Source: Alloyangia mangrovi
Lineage (GTDB): Bacteria > Pseudomonadota > Alphaproteobacteria > Rhodobacterales > Rhodobacteraceae
Reading direction: 5' to 3'
DNA length: 64,000 bases
Assembly (NCBI RefSeq): GCF_002300555.2
Contig: NZ_NTHN02000017.1
Coordinates: 1-64,000, forward strand
Both the position numbers and the translations under genes were made by a program. Of the stretch, positions 17,908 to 27,159 are shown piece by piece. Numbering within the stretch: position 1 is the stretch's first letter; the number at the start of each line of letters is the position of its first letter. Under the pieces are notes generated by a model. It saw only the letters and a list, made by a program, of their open reading frames with translations, ran no database searches and was not told the origin of the DNA.

Positions 17908-18903
17908 ATGAACTTCCAACTCCCCAAGGCGGTAATTGCAGGCGCCTTCAGTGCCGTGATGGCGGTCAGTCCCGCAGCCTCAGAGACCTGGCGCATGGCG
18001 CTCGATGTTGGGCTCGAAAGCCCTGAAGGCCGCGGCATCCAGCGCTTCGTCGAACTGGTCGACGACTATTCCGATGGCGATCTCACCATCAAGCTGTTCC
18101 CCTACGAACAGCTCGGCTCTTCCGATGCCGTGGGCGAACAGCTGGCGGCTGGGCTGATCCAGATGCAGTCCGCCGGCCTGGTCCGGCTGGCGAAATGGGT
18201 GCCCGAGGTGGAGTACATCAACGCCCCCTACCTGTTCGAGGACCGCGAGCACTGGGTCCGCTTCATGCACAGCGATCTTGTGGGCGAATGGTTCCAGCGG
18301 GTCGAGGACCAGGCAGGCATCTCCGTCCTGGGTGATCCCACGACCTTCCTGCGCGGGCCCTACCGCGTGATCGTCTCCTCCAAGCCGGTCGAAAGCTTCG
18401 AGGACCTGCAGGGCCTGCGCCTGCGGATGCACTCGGACGACCTGGCTGTTGCCGCCTGGACGGCCCTGGGCGCCGACGTCCGCGTCATGCCCTGGAGCGA
18501 CGTCTACCAGGGCCTGCAGCGATCGACCGTCGACGCGGTGAACTCGCCCATCGCCCTGGTCGAAAGCACCCGCTTCCAGGAGGTCGCGCCGCACGTGACC
18601 GAACAGGATGAATACTGGCAGAGCGTCGGCTTCATGGTGAACACCCGCGTCCTGGAGGGCCTCTCGCCCGAAACCCGCGACGCGCTGGAACGCGCCTATG
18701 CCGATGCCGCCGCCTATGGCACCGAGCAGGTCGAGGCCGCCGCAGCGGAATCGGTCGAGCGGATGAAGGCCGAAGGCGTGAACTTCTACGACATGGACCT
18801 CACGCCCTTCGTGGAGACCATGGCAACCTTCTATGACGCGCATTCCGGCGATCTGCCCGATGGCTTCTTCGCCGCCGTCGACGCGACCCGCACCGCGCAG
18901 TAA
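17908..18903 (+). CDS. dctP: TRAP transporter substrate-binding protein (DctP family)
   Basis: A 331-residue periplasmic binding protein with an N-terminal signal peptide (about residues 1-25, ending near PAASETW). DctP features follow: GDLTIKLFPYEQLGSSDAVG, the segment FEDLQGLRLRMHSDDLAVAA, and an arginine in RGPYRVIVSSKP positioned like the carboxylate-clamping arginine of the family. AGGAGACAC precedes the start. It heads an operon with dctQ and dctM. The conserved arginine and the neighbouring ring-opening genes suggest an organic acid, perhaps a lactam carboxylate. It is divergent from the TrmB-like regulator. Confidence 0.93.
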   Translation: MNFQLPKAVIAGAFSAVMAVSPAASETWRMALDVGLESPEGRGIQRFVELVDDYSDGDLTIKLFPYEQLGSSDAVGEQLAAGLIQMQSAGLVRLAKWVPEVEYINAPYLFEDREHWVRFMHSDLVGEWFQRVEDQAGISVLGDPTTFLRGPYRVIVSSKPVESFEDLQGLRLRMHSDDLAVAAWTALGADVRVMPWSDVYQGLQRSTVDAVNSPIALVESTRFQEVAPHVTEQDEYWQSVGFMVNTRVLEGLSPETRDALERAYADAAAYGTEQVEAAAAESVERMKAEGVNFYDMDLTPFVETMATFYDAHSGDLPDGFFAAVDATRTAQ

Positions 18904-19013
18904 GCGCTGAGCCCTCACAAGACAGCGTTCGGCGGCGCGCCTCACGGGACGCCGCCGAACGCCGCAATTTCCCAAGAGCCGCTCCGCTCGTGACCTACCC
19001 CCCTGGAGACAAC

Positions 19014-19499
19014 ATGCACCGCATACAAACAAGGCTGTCGGCCGGTCTGGATAGACTGTCCCAGGTCTGCACCGTCCTGATTTGCATCGGCATCACCGTC
19101 ATGGCCCTGCTCAACGGCGTCAATATCACCTGGCGGGGCCTCTTCGGGACCGACGTCGGAGCGGTTATTCCCTGGACCGTCGTCATCTTCGTCTGGACGG
19201 TCTTCCTGGGGTTCTTCCCGCTGACCCACCTGGGCCATGACGTCGTGCTGGAATACTTCCGCACGCGCATGCCCGAGGGTGTGGTGCGCGTTCTGGACGT
19301 GCTGGTGGACCTGCTGATCATCGCGGTCTGCGCCGTGATCCTGTGGCAGGCGCCGCGCGCCATCTCGATGCAGGTCGGGCCGATCCCGATGGTCGGGTTT
19401 GACCGCTACTGGATGTCCATCCCCCTGTTCCTCTCCTGCGCCCTGATCCTTGTCGACAAGGCCAATAACCTGACGGCACGCCGTCACCCGGAGGTCTGA
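19014..19499 (+). CDS. dctQ: TRAP transporter small permease (DctQ family)
   Basis: A 161-residue membrane protein with four hydrophobic helices and the DctQ motif VFLGFFPLTHLGHDVVLEYF in the central loop. ATG 19014 is preferred to GTG 18990 because CTGGAGAC precedes it. It is four bases upstream of dctM in the same operon. It couples the binding protein to the large permease in sodium-driven uptake. Confidence 0.9.
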   Translation: MHRIQTRLSAGLDRLSQVCTVLICIGITVMALLNGVNITWRGLFGTDVGAVIPWTVVIFVWTVFLGFFPLTHLGHDVVLEYFRTRMPEGVVRVLDVLVDLLIIAVCAVILWQAPRAISMQVGPIPMVGFDRYWMSIPLFLSCALILVDKANNLTARRHPEV

Positions 19500-19503
19500 C
19501 CCA

Positions 19504-20784
19504 ATGGCATGGATTCTCTTCGGCGGCTTCATCGCCCTCATGATCCTCGGCGTGCCCGCGATCTTCGCCCTGCTCGCCGCCACCCTGGCAGGCGTTCTCT
19601 GGGCGGGCTTCGGCGGCATGCTCTTCATCCTGCCCCAGCAGATCCTGGACGGGGTCGAAAGCGACACGCTGCTGGCGATCCCCTTCTTCATCCTGGCCGG
19701 CAACCTGATGAACATCACCGGCGTCAGCGATCGCATCTTTGCCTTCGCGGATACGCTGGTCGGTCGTTTCCGGGGCGGGCTGGCACAGGTCAACGTCCTG
19801 GCCTCGCTCATCTTCTCGGGCGCGTCGGGCTCTGCCCTGGCCGATATCTCTGGCATGGGCACGATCGAGATCAAGGCCATGCGCAAACGCGGCTACCCGG
19901 CGACCTTCGCGGCCGCCCTGACCGTGGCAACCTCGATGCTCGGCCCGATGCTGCCGCCCTCCATCGGCCTGATCGTCTATGCCTACCTGTCGGAAACCTC
20001 GGTTGCGCGCCTCTTCATGGCCACCCTGGTTCCCGGGGTCCTGCTGGCGGTCTTCCTGATGATCTACGTGGCCATCGTCTCGCGCCACAACAACTTCCCC
20101 AAGCAGGCTCCGGCCAAGCCGCGCGAAGTGGTCAATGCCGGCCTGCACGGCATCGGCGCACTGGTCACCCCCGCCATCATCCTGGGCGGCATCCTCACCG
20201 GCTGGGTCACCGCGACCGAGGCCGGCGTCCTGGCCAGCTTCTACGCGCTGTTCCTCGGGCTGGCCTACCGGACGCTGAACCTCAAGGGCCTCTACCGCGC
20301 CCTTGTCAGCACCGCCTTCTCCAGCGTCTTCATCCTGATGATCACCGGCGTATCGGCGCTTGTCGGCTGGCTGATCGCGATCGAGCAGCTGCCCCAGGCG
20401 GTCGCCGCATTCACCATGCAGTTCGTTGAGAACAAGGCCGCCTTCACCGTGGTCCTGGTCCTCTTCCTGCTCATCATCGGCTGCTTCATCGAAAGCGTCC
20501 CGGCCAAGATCATCCTGGTGCCGGTTCTGCTGCCGATCCTGGATCACTTCGCCATCGACCGGATCCAGTTCGGCGTGATGCTCACGCTGGCGCTCTCCAT
20601 TGGTATCGCGACCCCACCCATGGGGGTCGGGCTATTCATTGCCTCGAAGATCTCCAACGTGCCGGTGGAACGCATCACGATCGCGGTCCTGCCGATGATG
20701 ATCCCCCTGATCCTGCTGCTGTTCCTGCTCAGCTTCTTCCCGCAGCTTTCCCTCTTCCTCCCGAACCTTCTGCTCGGACAATGA
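19504..20784 (+). CDS. dctM: TRAP transporter large permease (DctM family)
   Basis: A 426-residue permease with about twelve hydrophobic segments and DctM signatures. These include LFSGASGSALADISGMGTIE (the SGS motif between helices), ATSMLGPMLPPSIGLIVYAY, and near the end IGIATPPMGVGLFIASKISN. The length is typical. It is the last gene of the TRAP operon, followed by a stem-loop. With dctP and dctQ it imports an organic acid, presumably for the HyuAB module. Confidence 0.95.
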   Translation: MAWILFGGFIALMILGVPAIFALLAATLAGVLWAGFGGMLFILPQQILDGVESDTLLAIPFFILAGNLMNITGVSDRIFAFADTLVGRFRGGLAQVNVLASLIFSGASGSALADISGMGTIEIKAMRKRGYPATFAAALTVATSMLGPMLPPSIGLIVYAYLSETSVARLFMATLVPGVLLAVFLMIYVAIVSRHNNFPKQAPAKPREVVNAGLHGIGALVTPAIILGGILTGWVTATEAGVLASFYALFLGLAYRTLNLKGLYRALVSTAFSSVFILMITGVSALVGWLIAIEQLPQAVAAFTMQFVENKAAFTVVLVLFLLIIGCFIESVPAKIILVPVLLPILDHFAIDRIQFGVMLTLALSIGIATPPMGVGLFIASKISNVPVERITIAVLPMMIPLILLLFLLSFFPQLSLFLPNLLLGQ

Positions 20785-20805
20785 GCTTCCCACGATTATT
20801 CCGCA

Positions 20806-20837
20806 GCACGGCGACGCCAATCCTAATGTCGCCGTGC
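20806..20837 (+). terminator. stem-loop after the TRAP operon
   Basis: GCACGGCGAC (20806-20815) pairs with GTCGCCGTGC (20828-20837) around a 12-base loop, 22 bases after the dctM stop. No U-tract follows. The stretch 20838-21150 holds no gene I can support. Confidence 0.55.
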
Positions 20838-21153
20838 ACGCACTAGTATGGCCAGCCTAGCTGGACTCGACCTTCGAGCATGGTGGCTCGCCAGGCTAGA
20901 TATCAGTACGTGGATTGCCCGCTTTCGTCTCTGGAGCTTGGATGGCGCACTATTGGCTGCGTCGAGGGAAAGGGCGGCAGAGAAAGCGCCGTCGGGCGTC
21001 ACTTTTTCGCAATCGGGGAGACCACGAGTTTCAGGGTCCAGTATTGCTTGCGAACTATATCCACAGGTTCGCTTCGGCCGTCGCTCCGACTGCGTGCCTC
21101 GCACGAATGCGCACCGCGGGCGCACTTCGCCTAAAGTACAGATACGTTATAGA

Positions 21154-21186
21154 TAGTATAAATAAAGAAAAAAATACTACAATAAT
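21154..21186. promoter_or_regulatory. AT-rich promoter/operator region of the galactonate kinase operon
   Basis: This strongly AT-rich stretch contains TAGTATAAATAA (21154-21165) and ATACTACAATAA (21174-21185). Both recur, the second in inverse orientation, in the single overlapping site at 39157-39172 before the second galactonate cluster. This points to a common regulator, probably one of the two GntR/FCD proteins. Confidence 0.45.
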
Positions 21187-21234
21187 GCGCGGCAATCGCG
21201 TATCGCGGTGTCAGACGATTGGGGAGAGTCTGAC

Positions 21235-22137
21235 ATGCACGAGACGTCTGCCGTGCGCGCGGTCCTTGCGGACTGGGGCACAAGCAAGCTGAGGATGTGG
21301 GCCTGGTCCGGGGGAACTGAGATATCCGCCCCTGTGACCGACCCGCGTGGGATGAAGTTCCTTGCGCCCGCCGACTACCCGCAGGTGCTCGCCGAGGGGC
21401 TCGAAAAGCTCTCGGTGCCGCCGGGTGTGCCAGTGCTGATCTGCGGCATGGCCGGGGCTGCCGGCGGTTGGCAGGAGGCTGGCTATCTCGAGGCGCCGCT
21501 CGGGCTCGCGGAGCTCGGGGCCGGTGCCTGCCGGGTCGATCTGCCAGAGCGGGACGTGCGGATCCTGCCCGGCGTCTCAACGCGGAGCCCTACGCCCGAC
21601 GTGATGCGTGGCGAGGAAACGCAAATCCTCGGGCTGCGCGGCGGCGCGCAGACCCCGCTGGTCTGCCTGCCCGGCACCCATTCAAAGTGGGTGGCTCTGG
21701 ACGAAGACAGGCTGACCGGCTTCACCACCTATATGACCGGCGAGCTCTTCGAGGTCGTCTCGCAGCACAGCATTCTGGCCAAGACGCTTGATGAGGCGTG
21801 GGATGCCTCCGATTTCCGCACTGCGGTGGACGAGGCGCTGGCCGATCCCGTGCGGGTCTGGCAGGCGTTCTTTGGGCTGCGCGCCTCGGTTGTTCTTGGG
21901 GCCGGACAAGCGGCCTCGTCGCGGGCGCGGCTTTCGGGGCTGTTGATCGGCGCCGAGTGTGCCGCGGCGCGGGCGCAACACGGGCCCGGCAAGATCACCC
22001 TGATCGCAGGCGGCGCGATGGCGCAAGCCTATGACACGGCCCTGCGGGCCGCAGGGTTCGACGTGCACCTCCGCGACGGCGAAGAGGTGACCCGCAATGG
22101 CCTGATCCGGGCCGCGCAAGACATCTGGAGAGACTGA
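21235..22137 (+). CDS. dgoK: 2-dehydro-3-deoxygalactonokinase
   Basis: A 300-residue DgoK that phosphorylates 2-keto-3-deoxy-D-galactonate at C6 using ATP, the fourth step of the De Ley-Doudoroff galactose route. It shows the phosphate site LADWGTSKLRMWAW, then CGMAGAAGGWQEAGYLEAP and LPGTHSKWV, all typical. ATG 21235 is favoured over GTG 21208 because GGGGAGAG lies seven bases upstream. The aldolase gene follows after one base. It is the only kinase in the window and would serve both galactonate modules. Confidence 0.93.
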   Translation: MHETSAVRAVLADWGTSKLRMWAWSGGTEISAPVTDPRGMKFLAPADYPQVLAEGLEKLSVPPGVPVLICGMAGAAGGWQEAGYLEAPLGLAELGAGACRVDLPERDVRILPGVSTRSPTPDVMRGEETQILGLRGGAQTPLVCLPGTHSKWVALDEDRLTGFTTYMTGELFEVVSQHSILAKTLDEAWDASDFRTAVDEALADPVRVWQAFFGLRASVVLGAGQAASSRARLSGLLIGAECAAARAQHGPGKITLIAGGAMAQAYDTALRAAGFDVHLRDGEEVTRNGLIRAAQDIWRD

Positions 22138-22138
22138 C

Positions 22139-22771
22139 ATGAGCATGAGCCCCTGGCCCAGACTGACCCGCAACCTCGTTGCGATCCTGCGCGGTGTGCG
22201 CCCCGAAGAGGTTGAGCCCATCGTCGCGGCGCTGATCGAGGCCGGTTTCGAGGCGATTGAAATTCCGCTGAATTCCCCTGATCCTTTCGAGTCCATCGGT
22301 CGGGCTGCGCGGATGGCCCCCGAGGGGGTGCTGATCGGTGCCGGGACCGTGTTGACCGCCGCCGACGTGCGCCGCCTGTCAGAGGTTGGCGGGCGGCTGC
22401 TGGTCAGCCCCAACGTCGATGCCGAGGTGCTGGATGCGGCCGCCGAGCTGGGTCTTGTGTCGATGCCCGGCGTGCTGACGCCGACCGAGGCCTTTTTGGC
22501 GCTGCGCCACGGCGCGTCCGCGCTGAAATTCTTCCCGGCGGCGGTGATCGGCCCGTCGGGCATTGCGGCAATGCGCGCAGTGCTGCCGCCGCAGACCGTC
22601 ATCGGCGCCGTCGGCGGGGTCGACGAGACCAGCTTCGAGGCCTATCGCACCGCTGGGGTCTCGGCCTTCGGGATGGGCTCGAGCCTCTACAAGCCGGGGA
22701 TGAGCGCGGCGGATGTGGCCGAGCGCGCGCGGCGCACCGTCGCGGCCTACGATCAGGGGGCCGGGGCATGA
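22139..22771 (+). CDS. dgoA: 2-dehydro-3-deoxy-6-phosphogalactonate aldolase
   Basis: A 210-residue class I aldolase of the KDPG/KDPGal family, splitting the kinase product into pyruvate and glyceraldehyde 3-phosphate. The catalytic Schiff-base lysine lies in ASALKFFPAAV (about residue 127). The N-terminal glutamate motif FEAIEIPLNSPDP is of the galactonate (IPLNSP) rather than gluconate type, which supports DgoA. Its start is one base after dgoK and its stop overlaps the next gene, so translation is coupled. Confidence 0.93.
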   Translation: MSMSPWPRLTRNLVAILRGVRPEEVEPIVAALIEAGFEAIEIPLNSPDPFESIGRAARMAPEGVLIGAGTVLTAADVRRLSEVGGRLLVSPNVDAEVLDAAAELGLVSMPGVLTPTEAFLALRHGASALKFFPAAVIGPSGIAAMRAVLPPQTVIGAVGGVDETSFEAYRTAGVSAFGMGSSLYKPGMSAADVAERARRTVAAYDQGAGA

Positions 22772-23625
22772 GCGAAGCCGTCACCGCGCTGGATCATCCG
22801 CGCTGCGAACTGGGGGAGGGGCCGACCTACGATCCGCACACCGATACCGCCTGGTGGTTCGACATCACCGGGCGGGCGCTGCATGAATACAGTTTTTCCC
22901 AAGGGCTCTCGCGCGTACATGCGCTGCCCTTCGCCGCGTCGGCGTTGGCGCGGGTCGATGCACGGCGACAGGCGCTGTTCACCGAAACGGGGCTGGTGCT
23001 GCGCGATGTCGCCAGCGGCGCGCTCACCCCGCTGCAGGCCATCGAAGCGGACGATCCAGAGACCCGCAGCAACGATGCGCGGGTGCATCCGTGCGGCGCG
23101 ATGTGGCTGGGTACGATGGGCTGGGATGCGCAGCCTGGTGCAGGCACAATATGGCACTACCGCGCCGGGGTGCTGACCCGGCTGTTCGATGGCATCACCA
23201 TCACCAACGCGATCTGCTTTTCGCCCGATGGCGCGCTTGGCTATTTCGCCGATACCGCGAAGGGCACGATCTTCCGCGTCCCGCTCGACCGCGCAACCGG
23301 CCTGCCGACCGGGGCCCCGCAGATCTGGCGCGACCGTTTCGACGGTGGTCCCGATGGCGCGGTGGTGGACGCAGAGGGCTGCCTCTGGGTGGCGGTCTGG
23401 GGCAGCGCATCCGTGGTACGCTACAGCCCGGAAGGGGTGGATGTGGCGCGGATCGGATTGCCGGCGTCGCAGCCGAGCTGCCCGGCCTTCGTTGGGCCGA
23501 AGGCCGACCGCCTGCTGATTACCACAGCGGCGCTCGGCTTGGATCGGGGCGGCGAGGCCGACGGGCTGACCCACCTTGCGCCGCTTGCGGTACCCGGCCT
23601 TCAGGCGCCCGACCTGATCATCTGA
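22768..23625 (+). CDS. SMP-30/gluconolactonase-family sugar lactonase
   Basis: A 285-residue six-bladed propeller hydrolase with the metal-site glutamate in CELGEGPTYD (about residue 18), the asparagine/aspartate motif SNDARVHPCGAMWLGTMG and the final aspartate in GGPDGAVVDAEGCLWVA. It overlaps dgoA by four bases. In this operon it should hydrolyse galactono-lactone to galactonate, between the aldose dehydrogenase and the dehydratase; an arabinono-lactone is an alternative. It is convergent with the GntR gene 18 bases away. Confidence 0.92.
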   Translation: MSEAVTALDHPRCELGEGPTYDPHTDTAWWFDITGRALHEYSFSQGLSRVHALPFAASALARVDARRQALFTETGLVLRDVASGALTPLQAIEADDPETRSNDARVHPCGAMWLGTMGWDAQPGAGTIWHYRAGVLTRLFDGITITNAICFSPDGALGYFADTAKGTIFRVPLDRATGLPTGAPQIWRDRFDGGPDGAVVDAEGCLWVAVWGSASVVRYSPEGVDVARIGLPASQPSCPAFVGPKADRLLITTAALGLDRGGEADGLTHLAPLAVPGLQAPDLII

Positions 23626-23643
23626 AGCGGATCGCGAACCGGG

Positions 23644-24402
23644 TCAGGGCCGGGGGTGCACGGTTTCCATGTCGTGCCGCGCGTGCCCAAGCAGCGCCTG
23701 CATGGTGGCGCGCGCCTCCTCCGGCTTGCGCATGCGGATCGCCTCGAGCACCCGCCCGTGCATCGCCAATGCCTCCTCGAAGGATTGGCTGGCGCGATTG
23801 GTCTTGCGGAAACTGGCCAGCAGCGCGGCGCGGATGGCGATGCCGAACTGCGCGAAGACCCAGTTGCCGCTGGCCTCGATGATTGCCGTGTGAAAGCCGA
23901 GGTCGGCCTGACTCCACGCTTCTTCGTCGCGTCCGCCAGAGGTGCGCATGGCCTCGAAATGGCGGGTGATCTCCATCAGGGCGCGGTTGTCTGCGCTGGC
24001 GGCGGCTGCTGCGGCGGCGGCGGGTTCCAGCACTTCGCGCGCCTCGATCAACGCGTTGTAGAAGGCAAAATCGTCCGCATGGGCCAGCGCCGAGTCGAGA
24101 ACCACGGGATCGAGCATGTTCCATTGTTCGCGCGGCATGACAGTGGTGCCAGCGCGGGGCCGGGAGCGGATCAGCCCCTGCGCCACCATGTGCTGCATGG
24201 TCTCGCGCAGGGTGGTGCGGCTGACCCCGAAGCGGGCCATGAGTTCGGCCTCGCTCGGCAGGGTGGAGCCTTCTGGAAGATCGCCCGACACCACCGCGTT
24301 GACGAATTCCCGCAGGCAATTCGACATCACGCGCCGGCCCTGACGGCCAGCGTCGGCCGAAAGGGTCATGAGGGATGTGCTGGCTGGCTTTGAACCTTCC
24401 AC
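23644..24402 (-). CDS. GntR/FCD-family regulator of the first galactonate module
   Basis: About 252 residues: an N-terminal winged helix (LPSEAELMARFGVSRTTLRE) and a C-terminal FCD ligand domain (about residues 100-230) with the metal/acid-binding pattern around DLGFHTAIIEASGN. GTG 24402 is the likely start because AAGGAG precedes it. It is divergent from the ABC/dehydratase operon and stands between the two operons of the module. Such regulators usually repress until a sugar acid such as galactonate binds (compare DgoR). It is paralogous to the GntR at 32868. Confidence 0.92.
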   Translation of the reverse strand: MEGSKPASTSLMTLSADAGRQGRRVMSNCLREFVNAVVSGDLPEGSTLPSEAELMARFGVSRTTLRETMQHMVAQGLIRSRPRAGTTVMPREQWNMLDPVVLDSALAHADDFAFYNALIEAREVLEPAAAAAAAASADNRALMEITRHFEAMRTSGGRDEEAWSQADLGFHTAIIEASGNWVFAQFGIAIRAALLASFRKTNRASQSFEEALAMHGRVLEAIRMRKPEEARATMQALLGHARHDMETVHPRP

Positions 24403-24458
24403 GGTCTTTGGCTCCTTCAACTTTTGGGTGCACCGCACTTTAGCGCGGCGCCTTTCGA

Positions 24459-24468
24459 CTGTATACGA
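24459..24468. promoter_or_regulatory. candidate GntR/FCD operator
   Basis: CTGTATACGA fits the FCD-regulator pattern TNGTATACNA at nine of ten positions, with a perfect GTATAC core. It lies between the divergent GntR and ABC operons. A weaker interrupted inverted repeat, GGATA/TATCC, spans 24501-24520. Confidence 0.45.
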
Positions 24469-24550
24469 CAAATGAGGTTAATAAATACTATTTACGGATG
24501 GGATACCTACTATTATATCCTGAGACGTGAGGATTCGTTGGGAGGAAACC

Positions 24551-25516
24551 ATGAAATCACTTACCGCCGCGATGGTCGCGGCTTCGCTTGTCGTCGCGGC
24601 ACCCGTGGCCGCGCAGGATGCGCTCAAGGTCGGTGCGATCTATATGGACGCGCAAGGCTTTTACGCCGGCGTTCGCAAGGGCATCCAAGACGCCGCAAGC
24701 GAGGCGCAGCGCGATCTCGAAATCATTGAAACCAATGCGCAGGGTGACGTCAGCAAGGAAAGCTCGTTCATCGACTCGCTGATCTCCGCCGGGGTCGAGG
24801 CGATCATCGTCTCGCCGGTTTCGGCAGATGGCTCGTTCCGGGCGATCCGCCGCGCGCATGACGCGGGCATCCCCGTGGTGTGCTACAACACCTGCCTGTC
24901 CGAGGCCGATCAGCAGGACTTCGTCTCGGCCTATGCCGTCGGCGATCCGTATGAGTTCGGCGCCAAGCTGGGCGATGCCGCCGCTGACTACTTCATCGAG
25001 GCCGGTATCGAAGAGCCCAAGATCGCGGTGCTGAACTGCGAGTTCGTCGAGGTCTGCATCACCCGCCGCGAAGGCTTTGAGGCGGCGCTTGGCGAAAAGG
25101 TGCCGGGCTACCAGATCGTGGCCAACCAAGAGGGCGCTATCCTCGACAACGCCGTGTCGGTCGCTTCGACCATGCTGTCGTCGCTGGATGATCTTGATGC
25201 GATCTTCGGCGAGGCGGGTGGCGCGACGCTGGGTGCGGCACGGGCGGTGCGCTCGCAGGGCCGGGTTGGCGACGTTGTCGTCTTCGGCGGCGACATGACC
25301 ACCGAGATCGCCCGCGAGCTCGAAGATTTCGACGTCATCAAGGGCGTTGTCGACATCTCGGGGCAGGGCATGGGCCGGCTCGCCTTTGCCGAGGCCGTCA
25401 AGGCCATCGCCGGCGAGACCGATGGCGAGATCCAGGCCCCTGCCGAGATCGCCCTTTATGACACCTCGGAGGGCGGTGCGGCCTGGCTTCAGGCGCATCC
25501 CGACGGCATCCCCTGA
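24551..25516 (+). CDS. sugar ABC transporter substrate-binding protein
   Basis: A 321-residue type I periplasmic binding protein (RbsB/XylF class) with a signal peptide ending near VAAPVAAQD. It has the typical GVEAIIVSPVSADGSFRAIR and IPVVCYNTCLSEAD segments. ATG 24551 follows GGGAGGAAACC, a strong ribosome-binding site. It heads a seven-gene operon to 32629. By context it binds galactose, galactonate or arabinose. It is a distant paralogue of the binding protein at 36213. Confidence 0.92.
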   Translation: MKSLTAAMVAASLVVAAPVAAQDALKVGAIYMDAQGFYAGVRKGIQDAASEAQRDLEIIETNAQGDVSKESSFIDSLISAGVEAIIVSPVSADGSFRAIRRAHDAGIPVVCYNTCLSEADQQDFVSAYAVGDPYEFGAKLGDAAADYFIEAGIEEPKIAVLNCEFVEVCITRREGFEAALGEKVPGYQIVANQEGAILDNAVSVASTMLSSLDDLDAIFGEAGGATLGAARAVRSQGRVGDVVVFGGDMTTEIARELEDFDVIKGVVDISGQGMGRLAFAEAVKAIAGETDGEIQAPAEIALYDTSEGGAAWLQAHPDGIP

Positions 25517-25618
25517 TCTTATGAGCTGCGGGGCCTGCCCCGCGCTGCCGGAGGAATTGGCAGGGGCGCCCCGCGCGGCCCTGCCGGGCGACCCACGCGG
25601 TCGCAGAGAGGAGAGCCC

Positions 25619-27142
25619 ATGAAACACCCCATTCCCAAGGACCGTCCGGTCATCGCCAGGCTCGAGGGCTGCACCAAACGCTATCCCGGCGTTCTGGCGC
25701 TCGACAGCGCCGACTTCGAGTTGCGCGAAGGACAGGTCCGCGCGCTTCTGGGCAAGAACGGCGCGGGCAAGTCCACGCTGATCCGGCTGCTGACCGGCGC
25801 CGAAGAGCCCGACACCGGCACCGTCACCATCGATGACACACCGCTTTCTGCCAGCGGCGCACAACGGGCCGCCGAAGCCTATGGCCACGGCGTGCGGGTG
25901 GTCTATCAAGAGCTTAGCCTCGTGCCCGATATGTCTGTGGCCGAGAACCTTTTTCTTGGCCGCTGGCCCGGACGCGGCGGCATGATCGACATGACCGCGC
26001 TGCACCAAGAAGCACGGGAGGCGCTCGACAGCCTCGGGCTCGACATTGACCCGGACCAACCCGTCTCGAGCCTTTCTCCCGCCGAGCGCCAGTTGGTTGA
26101 GATCGCCCGCGTTTTGCCCGGCAAGCCGCGCATGGTCATCCTTGATGAGCCGACCTCGTCGCTGGCCGATGCCGAGGCGCGCAAGGTGCTGGCCGCGGTC
26201 GACCGTATCTCTGCCGCCGGGATCGCCGTGGTCTACGTGAGCCACCGGATGAACGAGATCCGCCAGATCGCCGACAGCGTCACCGTGATGCGCGACGGCC
26301 GGATCATCGAGACCGTCGACGTCGAGGGCGCCGACACACAGGAAATCGTCCGCCTGATGCTGGGGGCCAGCGGCAAAGAGCACGCCGCGGTGGTTCCGGC
26401 CCAGCCGGGCCCGGAAATCCTGCGCGTCGATGCGCTTTCGGTACACCCCAAGATCGCCGACGTCAGCTTCTCGTTGCGCGCTGGCCAGGTGCTGGGCATC
26501 GCCGGGCTGCTTGGCTCGGGCCGGACCGAGATCCTCGAGGCGATCATGGGCGTGCGTCCGGCCTCGGGCGGCAGCGTGAGCGTCGACGGCAAACCGATCT
26601 CCGGGCGCCATTTCCGCAAGATGAAGGGCCTTGGGTTCGGCTTCACCCCCGAAAGCCGCAAGGACGCCGGCATTGTGCCGCTGCTGGGGGTCGACGAGAA
26701 CACCATCGCCACCGACTGGAGCAGCGTAACCCGCAGTGGTGTGCTGCAACCGGGGCTGATCGCCGAGGCGACGCGCCGGGTGATCGAGCGCCTGCACGTC
26801 AAGACTGCCCGTACTGACAGCGCCATCTCGACGCTTTCGGGGGGCAACCAGCAAAAGGTTGTCATTGGCCGCTGGGTGCACGCCGGCAGCCGGGTGCTGC
26901 TGCTCGACGAGCCGACGCGCGGCGTGGACGTCGAGGCCAAGGCGCAAATCTATCAGATCGTCCGCGAGCTCGCCGCCGAGGGCAAGGCGGTGCTTTTCGT
27001 CTCCTCCGAGATCGAGGAGCTGCCGCTGGTCTGCGACCGAGTTCTGGTGCTGCGCGAAGGGCGCATCGCCGAGGAAATGGCGGCCCCGGACATCCATCAG
27101 GACGCGATCTTCGCGGCCTGCCTGGCGTCCGACGCGGCCTGA
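25619..27142 (+). CDS. sugar ABC transporter ATP-binding protein (MglA/RbsA type)
   Basis: 507 residues with two fused nucleotide-binding domains, the layout of monosaccharide importers. The first has Walker A GKNGAGKST, signature LSPAERQLVEIARV and Walker B MVILDEPTS. The second has a degenerate Walker A GLLGSGRTE, normal for this class, and signature LSGGNQQKVVIGRW. It sits between the binding protein (102 bases) and the permease (17 bases). Confidence 0.95.
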   Translation: MKHPIPKDRPVIARLEGCTKRYPGVLALDSADFELREGQVRALLGKNGAGKSTLIRLLTGAEEPDTGTVTIDDTPLSASGAQRAAEAYGHGVRVVYQELSLVPDMSVAENLFLGRWPGRGGMIDMTALHQEAREALDSLGLDIDPDQPVSSLSPAERQLVEIARVLPGKPRMVILDEPTSSLADAEARKVLAAVDRISAAGIAVVYVSHRMNEIRQIADSVTVMRDGRIIETVDVEGADTQEIVRLMLGASGKEHAAVVPAQPGPEILRVDALSVHPKIADVSFSLRAGQVLGIAGLLGSGRTEILEAIMGVRPASGGSVSVDGKPISGRHFRKMKGLGFGFTPESRKDAGIVPLLGVDENTIATDWSSVTRSGVLQPGLIAEATRRVIERLHVKTARTDSAISTLSGGNQQKVVIGRWVHAGSRVLLLDEPTRGVDVEAKAQIYQIVRELAAEGKAVLFVSSEIEELPLVCDRVLVLREGRIAEEMAAPDIHQDAIFAACLASDAA

Positions 27143-27159
27143 CTACCGGAGTTTCCAAT

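Noticed and set aside
20848-21156. Open frame of 102 residues on the plus strand between the TRAP operon and dgoK
   Set aside because: No ribosome-binding site, no recognisable motif, arginine- and serine-rich composition like random high-GC sequence, and it runs into the AT-rich promoter.
24557-27097. An 846-residue minus-strand open frame opposite the sugar ABC genes
   Set aside because: It is the antisense shadow of two well-supported genes. High GC with strong third-position bias often opens such frames, and its histidine/arginine-rich composition is not protein-like.
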